From Entomortierella parvispora (lineage: Eukaryota > Mortierellomycota > Mortierellomycetes > Mortierellales > Mortierellaceae), in the NCBI GenBank assembly GCA_963573315.1, contig OY752151.1:1302001-1366000 (forward strand): a DNA stretch of 64,000 nt, written 5' to 3'. The position numbers and the translations under genes are program-made. Below, piece after piece: positions 31,537 through 42,075 of this stretch (the stretch's first letter is position 1; the number at the start of each line of letters is the position of its first letter). Below the pieces are notes generated by a model, which did no database searches, was not told where the DNA came from, and saw only the letters and a program-made list of their open reading frames with translations.

Positions 31537-33090
31537 ATGCTGACTACTCCAATCACCACCCCCCCTCAAAGTAAAAAAGCCAGGGCCGCTGCTATTAGGG
31601 CTGCAGCACAACAATGTTTTGCAAACACTCGACATGTCGATGCTACCATATTCGCCAAGGCGCTCCGGGATCGGAGAATTGAGACGGCTCGACAACTCAA
31701 GTGGATCGTTGAAACGTCAGGCTACCTTGAGCTAAATGCCCATACCGTCACTCTGACGAATACAACCTTTGCGCCCAAACCGATGCCAAAGACTCTCCCT
31801 CCTCCGCCGCCGCCTCCTCCGTCCGTTGCTACAGTTAAAGTTACGGCCGCTACTGCCTCTGCCGTGGGTGCATCTCCAGAGACGGCTGTAAAGTCTGCCC
31901 GATTGGAACCATCAACAGCATCAGTGTCTCCTCCGCCTCCGATCAACAAATCTGTCGCCAACGATTCTAGCTCGAATGGGATACATTCACCTTTCAAAAG
32001 CCGGTTCGAGCCTGCATCTTCTCCAGTGGGAAATGCCAAAGAGGCTCGATCTTTTCCTGTCACGACGACAAAAAGAATCGAGCCTTTATCTTTTCAGTGC
32101 GATACAGAAGCCATTCGATATGTTCTCGGGGACCTGGAGTTTGACGAGCTTGATTTGGATGATGTAGACTTGACAGATATATTCATCGATGCGGGATTCA
32201 ATATGTCGGCAAAGATCAAGGGCAGGACCGTTCAATTGAAACAAGTCATTGATTACCTGGACCTGGATTCCATTTTGGATCGATTGCCTGGGCTGGGTCC
32301 AACGAGAAAACAGAACCGTGTGATTTTTGGAACCACCTTGCATCGTGCGGCCGCCGTGTTGTACAACGGTGACATTACAGGAATTTCAATTCGGGTGGGT
32401 CGAAAAGTCTCTGGACTCTTACCAATGCTGGAAGGAATGGTGGAAGGAAAGAGCATTCTTCTTTGTGGTGCACCCAACGTTGGAAAGACGACGACCCTTC
32501 GAGACCTTTGCTTGTATTTTTCTCGACACAACTGTCTTTGTTTGATCGACTCATCAGGGGAAGTGTGTGGAGATGCAGAGACGAGGAAGGAGTATACAGG
32601 CACTTCCCGTGTTTTCCGGCCCGAGGATCCCGACGAACAATGTACGACGTTTGTGGACTGTCTTCGGAGCCATTCGCCAGATATCATTGCCATTGATGAG
32701 TTGAATACCAAGCAGGATGTGGAAGCCTGTCAGACCATCGCTATGAAGTCTATCCAGATGATGGCCTGTGTCCATGGGGATATCGAGGATCTTTTGTACA
32801 ACCCGGTGTTGAACAAGACTCTTGGAGGATCGACCGAGGCTCTTGTTTCGGACTTGAATGCGGTTGATGGAGGAAAGGTGGTCCACCAGCGTGCCACACG
32901 CCCTATTTTTGATATTGTGGTCAATATCAAGAGAACACCACAGGGGCTCGAGTATTTGTTTGTTGATGACATCTCAAACAACATTTGTGACATGCTGGAG
33001 GGCAAGCCAATACAGACAATTACGAGGACCATTGCTGGAGATGAACTGCAGGAGACGACGAAACAAGTCGTGTATCGATGTGTAGTATGA
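31537..33090 (+). CDS. SpoIIIAA/Ycf45-like P-loop ATPase, tandem copy 3 (517 aa)
   Basis: Single exon. The frame is open from 31369, but I choose the ATG at 31537 (MLTTPITTPPQSKKARAAAI) because all three paralogs then begin ML.T and reach the shared module at the same distance. That module reads VDATIFAKALRDRRIETARQ, IVETSGYLEL. The linker is Pro-rich with a PPPPPPPPS run, and Thr/Ser/Val follow. The ATPase core is complete: GISIRVGRKVSGLLP, Walker A GAPNVGKTT, LIDSSGEVCGD, Walker B IIAIDELN, MACVHGDIEDLL and RPIFDIVVNI. It is clearly more divergent from copies 1/2 than they are from each other, so it reflects an older duplication. It ends only 67 bp from the convergent fucosyltransferase-like gene. 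Confidence 0.75.
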   Translation: MLTTPITTPPQSKKARAAAIRAAAQQCFANTRHVDATIFAKALRDRRIETARQLKWIVETSGYLELNAHTVTLTNTTFAPKPMPKTLPPPPPPPPSVATVKVTAATASAVGASPETAVKSARLEPSTASVSPPPPINKSVANDSSSNGIHSPFKSRFEPASSPVGNAKEARSFPVTTTKRIEPLSFQCDTEAIRYVLGDLEFDELDLDDVDLTDIFIDAGFNMSAKIKGRTVQLKQVIDYLDLDSILDRLPGLGPTRKQNRVIFGTTLHRAAAVLYNGDITGISIRVGRKVSGLLPMLEGMVEGKSILLCGAPNVGKTTTLRDLCLYFSRHNCLCLIDSSGEVCGDAETRKEYTGTSRVFRPEDPDEQCTTFVDCLRSHSPDIIAIDELNTKQDVEACQTIAMKSIQMMACVHGDIEDLLYNPVLNKTLGGSTEALVSDLNAVDGGKVVHQRATRPIFDIVVNIKRTPQGLEYLFVDDISNNICDMLEGKPIQTITRTIAGDELQETTKQVVYRCVV

Positions 33091-33157
33091 AGTGGACAAT
33101 AAATCACTAGCTAGAACGAGGAAATTGTTTCTGTGATCCTTTTATTTCAGAAAGCAT

Positions 33158-34801
33158 CTATCCAAGAGATCCAAAGGATGCAATCAAATCCCAGGAGACG
33201 ATGGCGTCCTCTAGTCGAGAACAGTCTGGTAGTTGAATTCCGCGCCTAGTATCTTTTTTAAAGAGCTCTGCCTCATCTTTCGATGGCATCAGTACTGCCG
33301 TCCTCCGACCTGCAACCCCTTTCCTGAAAAGTGCCAGTTTGCTGAACCCAGTGGCCGTAACGATCTGATAGTCTGTCTCTGAAAAGAGATAGCTCTGCAA
33401 GAGGGTTGATTCTTCGTCTTCCGGCTCGTGTTGGTCCTGCTGATCTCTTTGTTCATCAGCGGCATCTCGTCTCTTCAATTGCTTGCCCTCGTTCCCATTG
33501 TTACGTTGCAGAGATAGCTGCGATCGCCGATGGGCTAACGGTGGGAAGATGAGATCTACACGATGACCGTATTGATCCTGCACTTGTTGACGAATGGTCT
33601 CTGAATCTGTGAGGACCACATAAAGAAATCTTGTAGCAGGATTCTGGTTCCTCTGGCTTATAGCCCTGGACAAGTCCTGGGCACAAGGTATTGACTGGTC
33701 ATAATCGAAAAGATCAAGTCGACTTTTTTCTGTCCGTTGCATTTGGCTCGATGGTTCGATCCTTGAGGGAATGTGAATTCCTAACGTGACCATTCCTGGG
33801 GCTTTGAACACGGCCCGATATTGATGGATGAGTTCTTGAATGCCGTGGGTAGGCCGAAAGAGAAAAGAAAGTACACATTCGTAGGCGTTGTACTGCTGGA
33901 GTCCAATGCTTTCGAGCTGGTCTTCATAGGAGGGATCCGTAAGGAATCGTTGCACTAGTCCTCGATTCAATTGTACTTTGAGTTTTGCGGCTGTCATGAT
34001 CTGATCCCGTATCCTAACTGCACGCGGATTATTTTGTTGTGCAAGGGACTCGGCTTGTGGGTGTCTTCCACGAGTGTCCAGATAGGTGCTGGTGGACCGG
34101 ATCCTGAAGGCGGCATCCAACTCTTCAGCCTCCCAGTCTTGGAGTAACACTAATACTGGATTCCCATGCAACGTCTGGTCACTCAATGTTTCATTTGAGT
34201 CTAGTGGCGTAATGGGGGCTTGTGGAGGGTTCAGGTCTATGAACGGTGTCCGAAATAGGGATCTGAGGGAATGTCCTTGCCAGTCAATAAAAAACTCTCG
34301 ATCAGTCAACAGACCAAAGATAAATAGACTGGCCGTGCTCAACAACCGGTCCGATAATTGTCCGCACGATTCTTCTTTGACGATGACACCATCTCCGTCT
34401 TCGCGTCCTGTTCCGCCACAGCTATGGACAATCATCCTCCTCACCAGATGGTCGGATGTGATACGTTGTCCTGATTTGTCGAGTCTAGGTACCTGACTCT
34501 GTTTAATTTTGAGGTAATGTGCTGGCCACATGCCACAGGTCGAAAAGTCAAAGACGTCCTTCTGGTCAAGTTTGAGGTTGTATCCGATGTGGCGTCGTTC
34601 GATCTCGAATCGCTCTTTCAGATGCAGTTTCTTGATAAACTTTTTTAGCGTAGGATCGGCTTCAAGAGGCTGGACTCTGAATTTGGAGGAGACATGACGG
34701 GCAGGTATTTTGGCCGATTTGTGAAGGAGCCAAACTGAGCAGCCATAGCCAAGGAACAGGAGGATGACTAGGTATTTGACTCTGGTCCGGAAACGAAGCA
34801 T
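33158..34801 (-). CDS. Type II membrane glycosyltransferase, fucosyltransferase-like (547 aa)
   Basis: Single exon. I start at MLRFRTRVKYLVILLFLGYG (34801), which gives a short basic cytosolic tail and a signal-anchor helix, as in Golgi glycosyltransferases; the upstream in-frame part translates leader. The lumenal domain contains SCGQLSDRLLSTASLFIFGL then LTDREFFIDWQG and SLFRTPFIDLN. These recall the GxxxRLL..S.FLYALLTDRVLLVD and DLF.EPF motifs of plant xyloglucan fucosyltransferases (GT37). A second region, MVTLGIHIPSR and ATRFLYVVLTD, could be the nucleotide-sugar fold. A Gln/Asp/Glu-rich insert lies near residues 455-475. Donor GDP-fucose is plausible but inferred. The identification is by motif resemblance only, and another Golgi GT family remains possible. 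Confidence 0.6.
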   Translation of the reverse strand: MLRFRTRVKYLVILLFLGYGCSVWLLHKSAKIPARHVSSKFRVQPLEADPTLKKFIKKLHLKERFEIERRHIGYNLKLDQKDVFDFSTCGMWPAHYLKIKQSQVPRLDKSGQRITSDHLVRRMIVHSCGGTGREDGDGVIVKEESCGQLSDRLLSTASLFIFGLLTDREFFIDWQGHSLRSLFRTPFIDLNPPQAPITPLDSNETLSDQTLHGNPVLVLLQDWEAEELDAAFRIRSTSTYLDTRGRHPQAESLAQQNNPRAVRIRDQIMTAAKLKVQLNRGLVQRFLTDPSYEDQLESIGLQQYNAYECVLSFLFRPTHGIQELIHQYRAVFKAPGMVTLGIHIPSRIEPSSQMQRTEKSRLDLFDYDQSIPCAQDLSRAISQRNQNPATRFLYVVLTDSETIRQQVQDQYGHRVDLIFPPLAHRRSQLSLQRNNGNEGKQLKRRDAADEQRDQQDQHEPEDEESTLLQSYLFSETDYQIVTATGFSKLALFRKGVAGRRTAVLMPSKDEAELFKKDTRRGIQLPDCSRLEDAIVSWDLIASFGSLG

Positions 34802-35221
34802 TCTGTTCTTGTTGTTCTTTAATCCTGGCGGTGGAAGGAAGAATGCGGAAAGAAGGAAGGAGATCAAGGGACAAGGTGGACAGGACAAGAAGAAAAGGGC
34901 GTCAGGGGCGACACGCGCTTCTTTCATTTAAGGGCTGCATAGACTTCACATTCTCCGGCCTCTGTGACTGCTCTTCCGATCTTGCAACTCTTGGAAGCAA
35001 GCAGGCGATGCATTTGCAGGTTGAAGCTGCATCCACCCAACACGACATCGCAAGGACAGGATAGAAGCAGCGGCAAGGGAACTCTCATCAGCATAACGGT
35101 ACATTACAGTCACGCCTCACAGGAGGACTATGCCATCTCGGACAACTCGATGGAATTCCTCGGATGCAAGATGCTAACTCTTTTCTTTTCCACGGTTCAT
35201 GTCAAAAGTAGACTCACGAGC
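34802..35221. promoter_or_regulatory. Divergent promoter of the glycosyltransferase and CLP1
   Basis: 420 bp separate the two starts. An A/G-rich leader of the glycosyltransferase (34830-34920) is seen. No TATA box or named motif stands out. Confidence 0.5.
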
Positions 35222-37059
35222 ATGGCACAAACACCCGAGCCCAAAGAATGGATTCTCGACGAGGAGAATGAGCTCCGTATTGAAATCGACTTTGACACCA
35301 AAGTCAAACTGCGCGTAATGAATTCTGTCTGATATCTCGGTTTGGTCCTTGGGTGTATTCAAAGTTCAACATCTTGACGACCTCTTTTGTTTTCCTTTTT
35401 CTCATATATTCTTTCCTCTAGCTCGTCACAGGAACAGCGGAGATCTTTGGAACGGAGCTTGGACAAAATGTCGACTATGAATTCTCTGGACGAAAGATTG
35501 CCATCTTCACCTGGCATGGATGCAAACTTCTCGTCACAGGCACATGCAGTGTAGAATATTTTGCAGCAGAGACGCCCATGATCAGCTACCTCAATATGCA
35601 CCTGGCATTGGAGCAAAGAAGAGTCTTGGCCTCGCAGGGAAACAACAACGGACAGGGACCTCGGGTAAGGAGGCAAAAAGGCGGTTCGCACTATCCGTGG
35701 CCCATGATCGAAACAAAAGATCAAAGTCACATACCTCCCCAACGAAAACAACACCTAACCACATATCGGCCCTTTTTTCGCTTCTTTTGGATGAAATCTA
35801 GGTCTTGATTGTTGGACCAAACGACGTGGGAAAGACTTCGCTTTCAAAGATGCTCTTGAGCTATGGACTGCGTCAATCTAGACAACCAATCTATGTTGAC
35901 TTGGATTGCAGTGAGGTAATGATGGATATGGCACAAGTGTCGACAGTTCAAGATCATGCTATAGTATCAATGTAGCTGACATATTTTTTTCTGTATTGTA
36001 GGGATCGATCACAATGCCTGGATGCTTGACTGCGACACCTCTGACAGAGATGATTGACGTGGAAGAAGGCTTTGGATCATCAGCTACCTCAGCACCTACA
36101 GCCGGATCGGCCGTGATGCCATTGGCTTATTACTACGGATTCCCTTCCCCCAAGGACAACACCAAGCTCTATAATGTTTTGTTGGCAAGATTGGCAAAGT
36201 CTGTCAAGAGGCGTTTGGATGAGGACGAGGCTGGTAAGGCTCTTTTTCTACTAAAGGCAACATGTAAATGCTCCTGTGATAAAGATTGCAATCAACCTAA
36301 CAGGTGTTTGTTTCTTATTCATCGAATGGGTAATAGCGAAGACGTCTGGAATCGTGATTGACACGAATGGATTGATTGACGCAACAGGGTATGAAATCAT
36401 TACCAACTGCATCAAGGAGTTTGCCGGTAGGTGTAGTATAACTCTGGAGATTCTATGGGTCATAGAAAAAGCGGATATCAGTGAACTGACGGTTGTCCTT
36501 TCACTCCCTTCTTTCGTTCATAGTGGATGTCATTATTGTATTAGGACACGAGAGGCTCTTCAGTGATATGACTCGATTGCATCAAAAACCAGGCGTCTCT
36601 GTCGTCAAACTCGCTAAATCAGGAGGCGTCGTCGAAAGAGATTCTTCCTTCCGTCGTCAGACCCAGAACCAAAAGATTCGAGAATATTTCTATGGTACGG
36701 CTAAATCCGAGTTGGCGCCGTACTCCACCATGATCAATTATCATGATGTGGAGATTCTTCGTGTAGGTGAGGGATCTCTGGCACCTTCCTCAGCTTTGCC
36801 AATTGGTGAAGATCGTAAAGTGAGCGAAACCCGAGTGGTCAAGGTAGAGCCGGGTGATCACCTTTTGCATTCAGTGTTGGCGGTTTCGAACGCGGACAAG
36901 ATGCAGGAACCCGAGATCTTGGAAACCAACTTGGCGGGATTCATTTATGTGTCTGAAGTTCATGAGGCTCGCAAGAAGCTGACGGTGTTGTCTCCTTGCC
37001 CTGGAAGGATACCCAAGAAGTTTTGGTGGCTCGGAAGTCTCAAGTGGGCTGAAGATTAA
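35222..37059 (+). CDS. CLP1: CLP1, polynucleotide-kinase-like subunit of mRNA 3'-end cleavage factor
   Basis: Multi-exon gene starting MAQTPEPKEWILDEENELRI. The N-terminal beta domain (exons 1-2, VTGTAEIFGTELGQNVDYEF) is followed by the P-loop domain. This has Walker A GPNDVGKTS (about 35815), IYVDLDCSEGSITMPGCL (Walker A' and lid region), YYYGFPSPKDNTKLYN, GIVIDTNGLIDATGYEI and VDVIIVLGHERLFSDM. The C-terminal domain ends AGFIYVSEVHEARKKLTVLS and KFWWLGSLKWAED. CLP1 binds ATP and bridges Pcf11 and CF IA/CFII in pre-mRNA cleavage and polyadenylation; in animals it also acts as an RNA 5'-kinase in tRNA splicing. A Ser/Ala-rich insert (GFGSSATSAPTAGSAV) interrupts the central domain. Introns are short and GT..AG; borders of the middle exons are approximate. 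Confidence 0.93.
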
Positions 37060-37194
37060 GAAGATTATCCGATAGTAATATAAAAAAAAAATTATACCAA
37101 TGTTACGGAAGATCCTTGACTGTTTGACTACCAATGTTTTTTTTTAATGGTTACGAAGATCATAAATGTTTTTTGAGATGGTTGGCGGCAGAGT

Positions 37195-39075
37195 CTAGAC
37201 TGGCATGGACCAGACTTGGCTGTCTTTTTGCTCTCCACACTTCCAAAGGCGAAGAGCAATAGGCGACTCGCTCGCAGAAGCCACAGTCGTGGCATCGGGA
37301 GCATCGACACAGAAACCAGAGGTGGCATGGAAGAGAGTTCCCTGCATAGGATCGTAGGTCCACTGCTGTGTTTCACGGGTCACATCACAGGGATTGACCA
37401 CCACCTTGGAGCCAGGGACAGGTGTGAGGACACCCCATTCCGTGTCGAGGCACAAGTTGTCCAATGTCTTGATCCATAGCAGAGTTTTTGGGTCTGAAAA
37501 CACTGATTGACCGCTGGTCGTGGCAGACTTTGTGGTCATGGAGTCAGTCGAAGTGGTAAAAGGAGGCGGAGCTGAAGAGGTTTGCCACAACTGATTCTCA
37601 TTCACCGTGCAAGGGAAAGCCAGGGCAGGGGTTCCAGGGGTTGTCTCCGAGTTGAACACGTCGAGACACAACAAAGACGAGGTCAGGTAGATGCTTCCCG
37701 TGGGTGCTGCTGGACGACAGGATGCGGAATTGGACAAGGTCGTGATCTTGAATAAGGCTGTAGCATGTGGACGCAAAAGACTGGTGATGGACTCCTTTCG
37801 AGGATTATAGACCGTGAGTTTTTCCTCCGACTGCGAGAACAGCTCTCGGACCAGGTACTGGCAACCCTGGTTCGTGGGCTGGAACGTGTACCCAAGTCTT
37901 GCAAACGGCACAGTAACGTTTGCGATAACATGTTGTTTGTTCAGAACCGCGGCCGCGCGGATAGCGGGATCCTGCAAAGGTTTCACAAGGACATCGCTAA
38001 GTTCGTTCCTCCAGGCGATACGTCCCTGGATTCCGAGCGGGTCTTGGTTGATGCCAATGATCTCCTTGTTGGTGAGGTAAGCGATCTGATCAAATTTCAG
38101 GTCCTTGACATTCGTGCTCAGGATCAGAGGGGAGGCCATGATGGTCCAGAGTGCAAACTGAGATTTCTGTTCCTCGATCGTCAAGCCCACATCGTCTCCC
38201 GTGATGATAAAATCAGGGTCGTTCCAATTGCCTGGTCGCTGAAAGCGCGCCAACCGAATATTGAACCGGTAATTGGTCATCACGCTCGGCCAACGACTCT
38301 TGCCATCTTTTTTGTAAACCGCGATATCCGTCGAGTGTCGCCAAAGCTGTCCATATTGACCAATCCAAGTCATGACCTTGTACCAATCTCTTCCCACTCG
38401 ATCACCCGTACCGGCAGAGAGTCCTGCAAAATAAGCCGGTGCGGATTCGGAATAGACCATGGGCCGGACCTGGGATCGAATCGCCTCTCCAAATCCCTCG
38501 TACAGCTGTCGGAATGTCGGTTCTAATGTCTCGCTGTCTGGCAAGGATTCATTCCTGTTGACATAACAACCGTCCAATTTGATATAATCAACTTCCCAAG
38601 ATGCAAACTGTGCAATGTCTCGTTGGTAATGACCTTGACTGCCTGGGTACCCACCACAGGTCTTGTAGCCGGCATCTTGGTAGATGCCAAATTTGAACCC
38701 GCGTTGATGGATATATTGCCCTAGCCAGCCCATTCCTTGAGGGAACAAGGTCGTGTTGACTATCAGAGCCTTGGTTACGGGGTCTCGGTCCATGGTCATC
38801 CAACAATCGTCCACCGTGATTGTATTATATCCGGCAGCCAGGAGACCATGGGCGACCATCCAATCCGCTGTATCCGTAAACAACTTCTGGTCCAGGTTGC
38901 ACTCATACCGGGCCCAATTGTTGAACCCCATAGGGGGTGTGGGTGCAAGAAGTTGAGTCGAAGGTATGATCATATGCGTGGAAAGACCAAGCTCAGGGGG
39001 AGGTAAGTTGGGAAAAACTGCTGACTGTCGAATTGCTTGCCAGAGAAGCAAGATGTGCGATAGTGGAGACCTCAT
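37195..39075 (-). CDS. GH27 alpha-galactosidase with C-terminal ricin-type lectin domain (626 aa)
   Basis: Single exon. After about 47 residues the GH27 barrel begins with APTPPMGFNNWARYECNLDQ, then TVDDCWM, FGIYQDAGYKTCGGYPGS, the nucleophile region VDYIKLDGCY and the acid/base region FQRPGNWNDPDF. ILSTNVKDLKFDQIAYLTNK follows near the end of the barrel. The last about 160 residues contain two QxW-like blocks (CTVNENQLWQT and RETQQWTYDPM) with paired Cys, typical of a ricin-B/CBM13 lectin. The enzyme hydrolyses terminal alpha-galactosides of plant or microbial polymers, and the lectin would tether it to sugar. The N-terminus MRSPLSHILLLWQAIRQS is a short hydrophobic segment that may act as a signal peptide but is weak. 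Cys pairs argue for secretion. Confidence 0.9.
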   Translation of the reverse strand: MRSPLSHILLLWQAIRQSAVFPNLPPPELGLSTHMIIPSTQLLAPTPPMGFNNWARYECNLDQKLFTDTADWMVAHGLLAAGYNTITVDDCWMTMDRDPVTKALIVNTTLFPQGMGWLGQYIHQRGFKFGIYQDAGYKTCGGYPGSQGHYQRDIAQFASWEVDYIKLDGCYVNRNESLPDSETLEPTFRQLYEGFGEAIRSQVRPMVYSESAPAYFAGLSAGTGDRVGRDWYKVMTWIGQYGQLWRHSTDIAVYKKDGKSRWPSVMTNYRFNIRLARFQRPGNWNDPDFIITGDDVGLTIEEQKSQFALWTIMASPLILSTNVKDLKFDQIAYLTNKEIIGINQDPLGIQGRIAWRNELSDVLVKPLQDPAIRAAAVLNKQHVIANVTVPFARLGYTFQPTNQGCQYLVRELFSQSEEKLTVYNPRKESITSLLRPHATALFKITTLSNSASCRPAAPTGSIYLTSSLLCLDVFNSETTPGTPALAFPCTVNENQLWQTSSAPPPFTTSTDSMTTKSATTSGQSVFSDPKTLLWIKTLDNLCLDTEWGVLTPVPGSKVVVNPCDVTRETQQWTYDPMQGTLFHATSGFCVDAPDATTVASASESPIALRLWKCGEQKDSQVWSMPV

Positions 39076-40279
39076 GTCGAGTCCTCTTCCTCAAAAAAAT
39101 AAGAGAGCAAAAGCAACCTCCGTTTTGTTGGTGAATGATCGACACGACCTTGAACTACTTCAGGTCTCTATGTGTGTATATGTATGGATGTTGGGGTCAA
39201 GGAGACAGCGCGACTGGAATGCAGGATGCCGTGCCGGAAACGTGTAAAAATAACGATAGGAGAGAGAGGGAGAGGGAGAGAAAGGGATGTAAAAGGAAGG
39301 AGCAGGGAAAACAGAAAAGAGAGAGGGAGAAAAGAGAGGGAAAAAAGAGAAGTGGACGATGGAAGTAAGCTGACAGTAGGGAGAAAGGAGATGAACTACT
39401 GGAGATCCCCTTGAGATTCGAGGAGGTGTGTTATTTGTCAATTGTCGTCAACACACACGCACGACAAGGAGACAGTAGGTGAGATTTGGGATAAAACCGC
39501 AGGCTAGTGTGGGAACTGGAGCTGGGCGTTGGGAAGTCGATCCTTTGGACTGATTCTGTTCTGTCAGTGTAAGCAACAGGGAGAACGGGGGAGATGGGCG
39601 TGGGTAAAGAGCAGCTGGGAGTGCTTTGGTCGCTTTCTGGCGTGGTCTGTGTGTTTGTGTTTTTGAAGGGACGAGTTTCTACCAAAAAGTGGCGTAACAG
39701 TGGTTGTTGCCGTTATTGTTGGGGTGCAAGGAGAAGACGGGAGAAGAAAAGGAGACAAAAAAAAAGGTGGCCGTTGAAGTGACGCGTGCGGCGGTGGTTC
39801 TTCGTCCAGGGCAGGTGCAGATGAGACGCGAATGCGCGAATATGAAAGGGAGTTTGAGGTTGTTTGAGTGACAGAGGAGCAGCATCAGGATCATTGTCAT
39901 CAAAGAGCCTTGGGAAACATTCCAGCGCAGGATGCACCCAAGCCTACGAGAGTGGCATGGGGCGACAGGTCTTGTTGGTAGCAAGAAGAGAGAAGGAAGT
40001 GGGGAGAGCAAAGAAGGCACGTGACCTTTTTTTTTCTGCTCTTTCCGTCCGTGTGAGTCAGTTCGACCAGATCATTTCACCCTTCTGCGGATTTCGATCT
40101 CGGACCTCGTCCTCTGTTCCTGCGTGTGTTTACCACCTTTCTTTTTCCTCTTCTCTGCATCTCCCTTCTTCCTCTCATTCCTTCTTCTCATTCACCTTCT
40201 TCCTTTCCCCTCTTTCTCTCTTCTTGCTTTTCTTTTCTTTTCTTTTCTTTGTTCCTTCCTGACACCCAGACACATCATC
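39076..40279. other. 1.2-kb divergent intergenic region (alpha-galactosidase / gamma-glutamyl phosphate reductase)
   Basis: No supported gene. It contains a purine-rich block (39260-39360, GAGAGAGGG type) that forms the galactosidase leader side, and a long pyrimidine-rich leader (40130-40260, including repeated TCTTTTCTTT) before the reductase ATG. Confidence 0.5.
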
Positions 40280-41815
40280 ATGGACGCTATCACCCAAATC
40301 GCGTTCAACGCCCGCCAGGCCGCCAACATCCTCCAGACCATCACCACCGCCCAGAAATCAAAAGCCCTGAACCTCATCCACTCCAAGCTCGCCTCTGCCA
40401 AACCCGATATTCTCCTCGCCAACAAGACCGATAAAGATCTCGCACTTGAGCAAGTCCAAGCCGGCAAACTTTCTTCTTCTCTCTATAAACGCCTGGATCT
40501 GGAAGGACCTGGCAAATTCGAGACCATGCTCCAAGGAATCCTGGACATTGATCTATTGGAAGACCCTGCAGGAAAAGTCCAAGCGGCGACCAAACTTGAC
40601 AACGGATTGGAATTGTACAGGGTCAGTTGCCCCGTCGGGGTATTATTGGTCATCTTTGAGGCGAGACCCGAGGTCGTGGTCAACATTGCAGCCTTGGCGA
40701 TTAAATCTGGAAATGCCGCCATCTTGAAGGGAGGCAAGGAAAGCTTTCACACTTGTTCTGCCATCTCCAAGGCTATCCGGGAAGCATTGGAAGATGCAGT
40801 TTTGGAGGAAGAGGCAGAGGCAAAGGAAGGCACAAAGGCGATTCAACTGCAGGATGCTGTGCAGATTGTGGAATCCAGACAGGATATCGACGGCTTGTTA
40901 AAACAGGACAAGTATATCGACTTGGTCATTCCCAGAGGAAGCAACGCTCTTGTCAAGTATATTCAATGGAACACCAGGTATGAGAGACTGAAAGGGAGGA
41001 GTAGGGAGTCGAGGGATCTCTTCCAACAAAGAGAACAATTTCATTAACTCATGACTGATTGTTCTCTTATTAGAATCCCTGTGCTTGGACATGCGGATGG
41101 ACTCTGCTCGACCTACGTGGCTGCCTCTGCAAAACTGGATTTGGCCAAAAAGGTTGTAGTCGATGCCAAGACCACATATCCTGCTGCTTGCAACTCGACC
41201 GAGACCCTCCTTGTACACAGCTCCCATCTCGACACGGATTTCTTTCAGCAGTTAGCCCAAGTCCTGGTCGTGGAACACAAAGTCACTCTCAAATGTGATG
41301 CTCGTTCATTGGAGAACCTGACCCAGTCCTCATTCTTCAAGGATCACTCGGACAAGATCCAGGCCAGCAATGATGAAGACTATGATACCGAATTCCTGGA
41401 ACTCACTTTGGCTGTCAAGACTGTGGATTCTGTGGAGGAAGCTATGTCTCATATCAATGAACACGGAAGCAAACATACAGACGCTATTCTGACAGAGTCA
41501 GAGCAGGAGGCTAAGCAATTCATGGCCGGCGTAGATGCAGCAGGGGTTTATTGGAACGCCAGTACTCGGTTTGCAGATGGTTTCCGTTATGGATTCGGAG
41601 CCGAAGTCGGTGTCAGTACCAACAAGACACATGCCCGCGGACCTGTTGGATTGGAGGGCTTGGTCATTTACAAGTATCAGCTTCATGGAAACGGACACGC
41701 CTCCGCTGACTATGGTGCCGGAGAGGGAAAGAGGCCTTATTTGCACGAAAGGATTGCTGTCCGGGAAAAGGAGACCCTTGGAGAGTTGTCGCGTAAGCGT
41801 CAGCGTTTGGATTAA
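40280..41815 (+). CDS. PRO2: Gamma-glutamyl phosphate reductase (479 aa)
   Basis: Two exons, 40280-40977 and 41074-41815, joined in frame at NTR-IPVLGHADG. The enzyme reduces gamma-glutamyl phosphate to glutamate-5-semialdehyde with NADPH, the second step of proline synthesis from glutamate. Recognisable ALDH-superfamily signatures are SCPVGVLLVIFEARPEVVVN, ALAIKSGNAAILKGGKES, DLVIPRGSNALVKYIQ, IPVLGHADGLC, YPAACNSTETLLVH (catalytic Cys) and the C-terminal RFADGFRYGFGAEVGVST, THARGPVGLEGL. Length is normal. The N-terminus MDAITQIAFNARQAANIL has no targeting signal, so a cytosolic location is expected. Confidence 0.96.
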
Positions 41816-42075
41816 AAAGTAACCTCCCCTCTAAAGTGAGTCTTTACACAAAGACTGTTGCAGAGTTTTGCAAAGTGGCCAGAGGGATTTTATTAGTGTA
41901 TGGTACAAGCGGACAAAGGTGGGAGGGTGTGAATACAACATGATTGAATGAAGGGGTAAAAGAAAGAAAGAAAAGTACACGAGGAAGAGAAAAAAAAATG
42001 AAAAAGAAATTCAAGGGAAAAGAAAGCAAGAAGAAAGAGTGAGAAATGTACCCTTCCACAGAGTTAACCGCTCCT

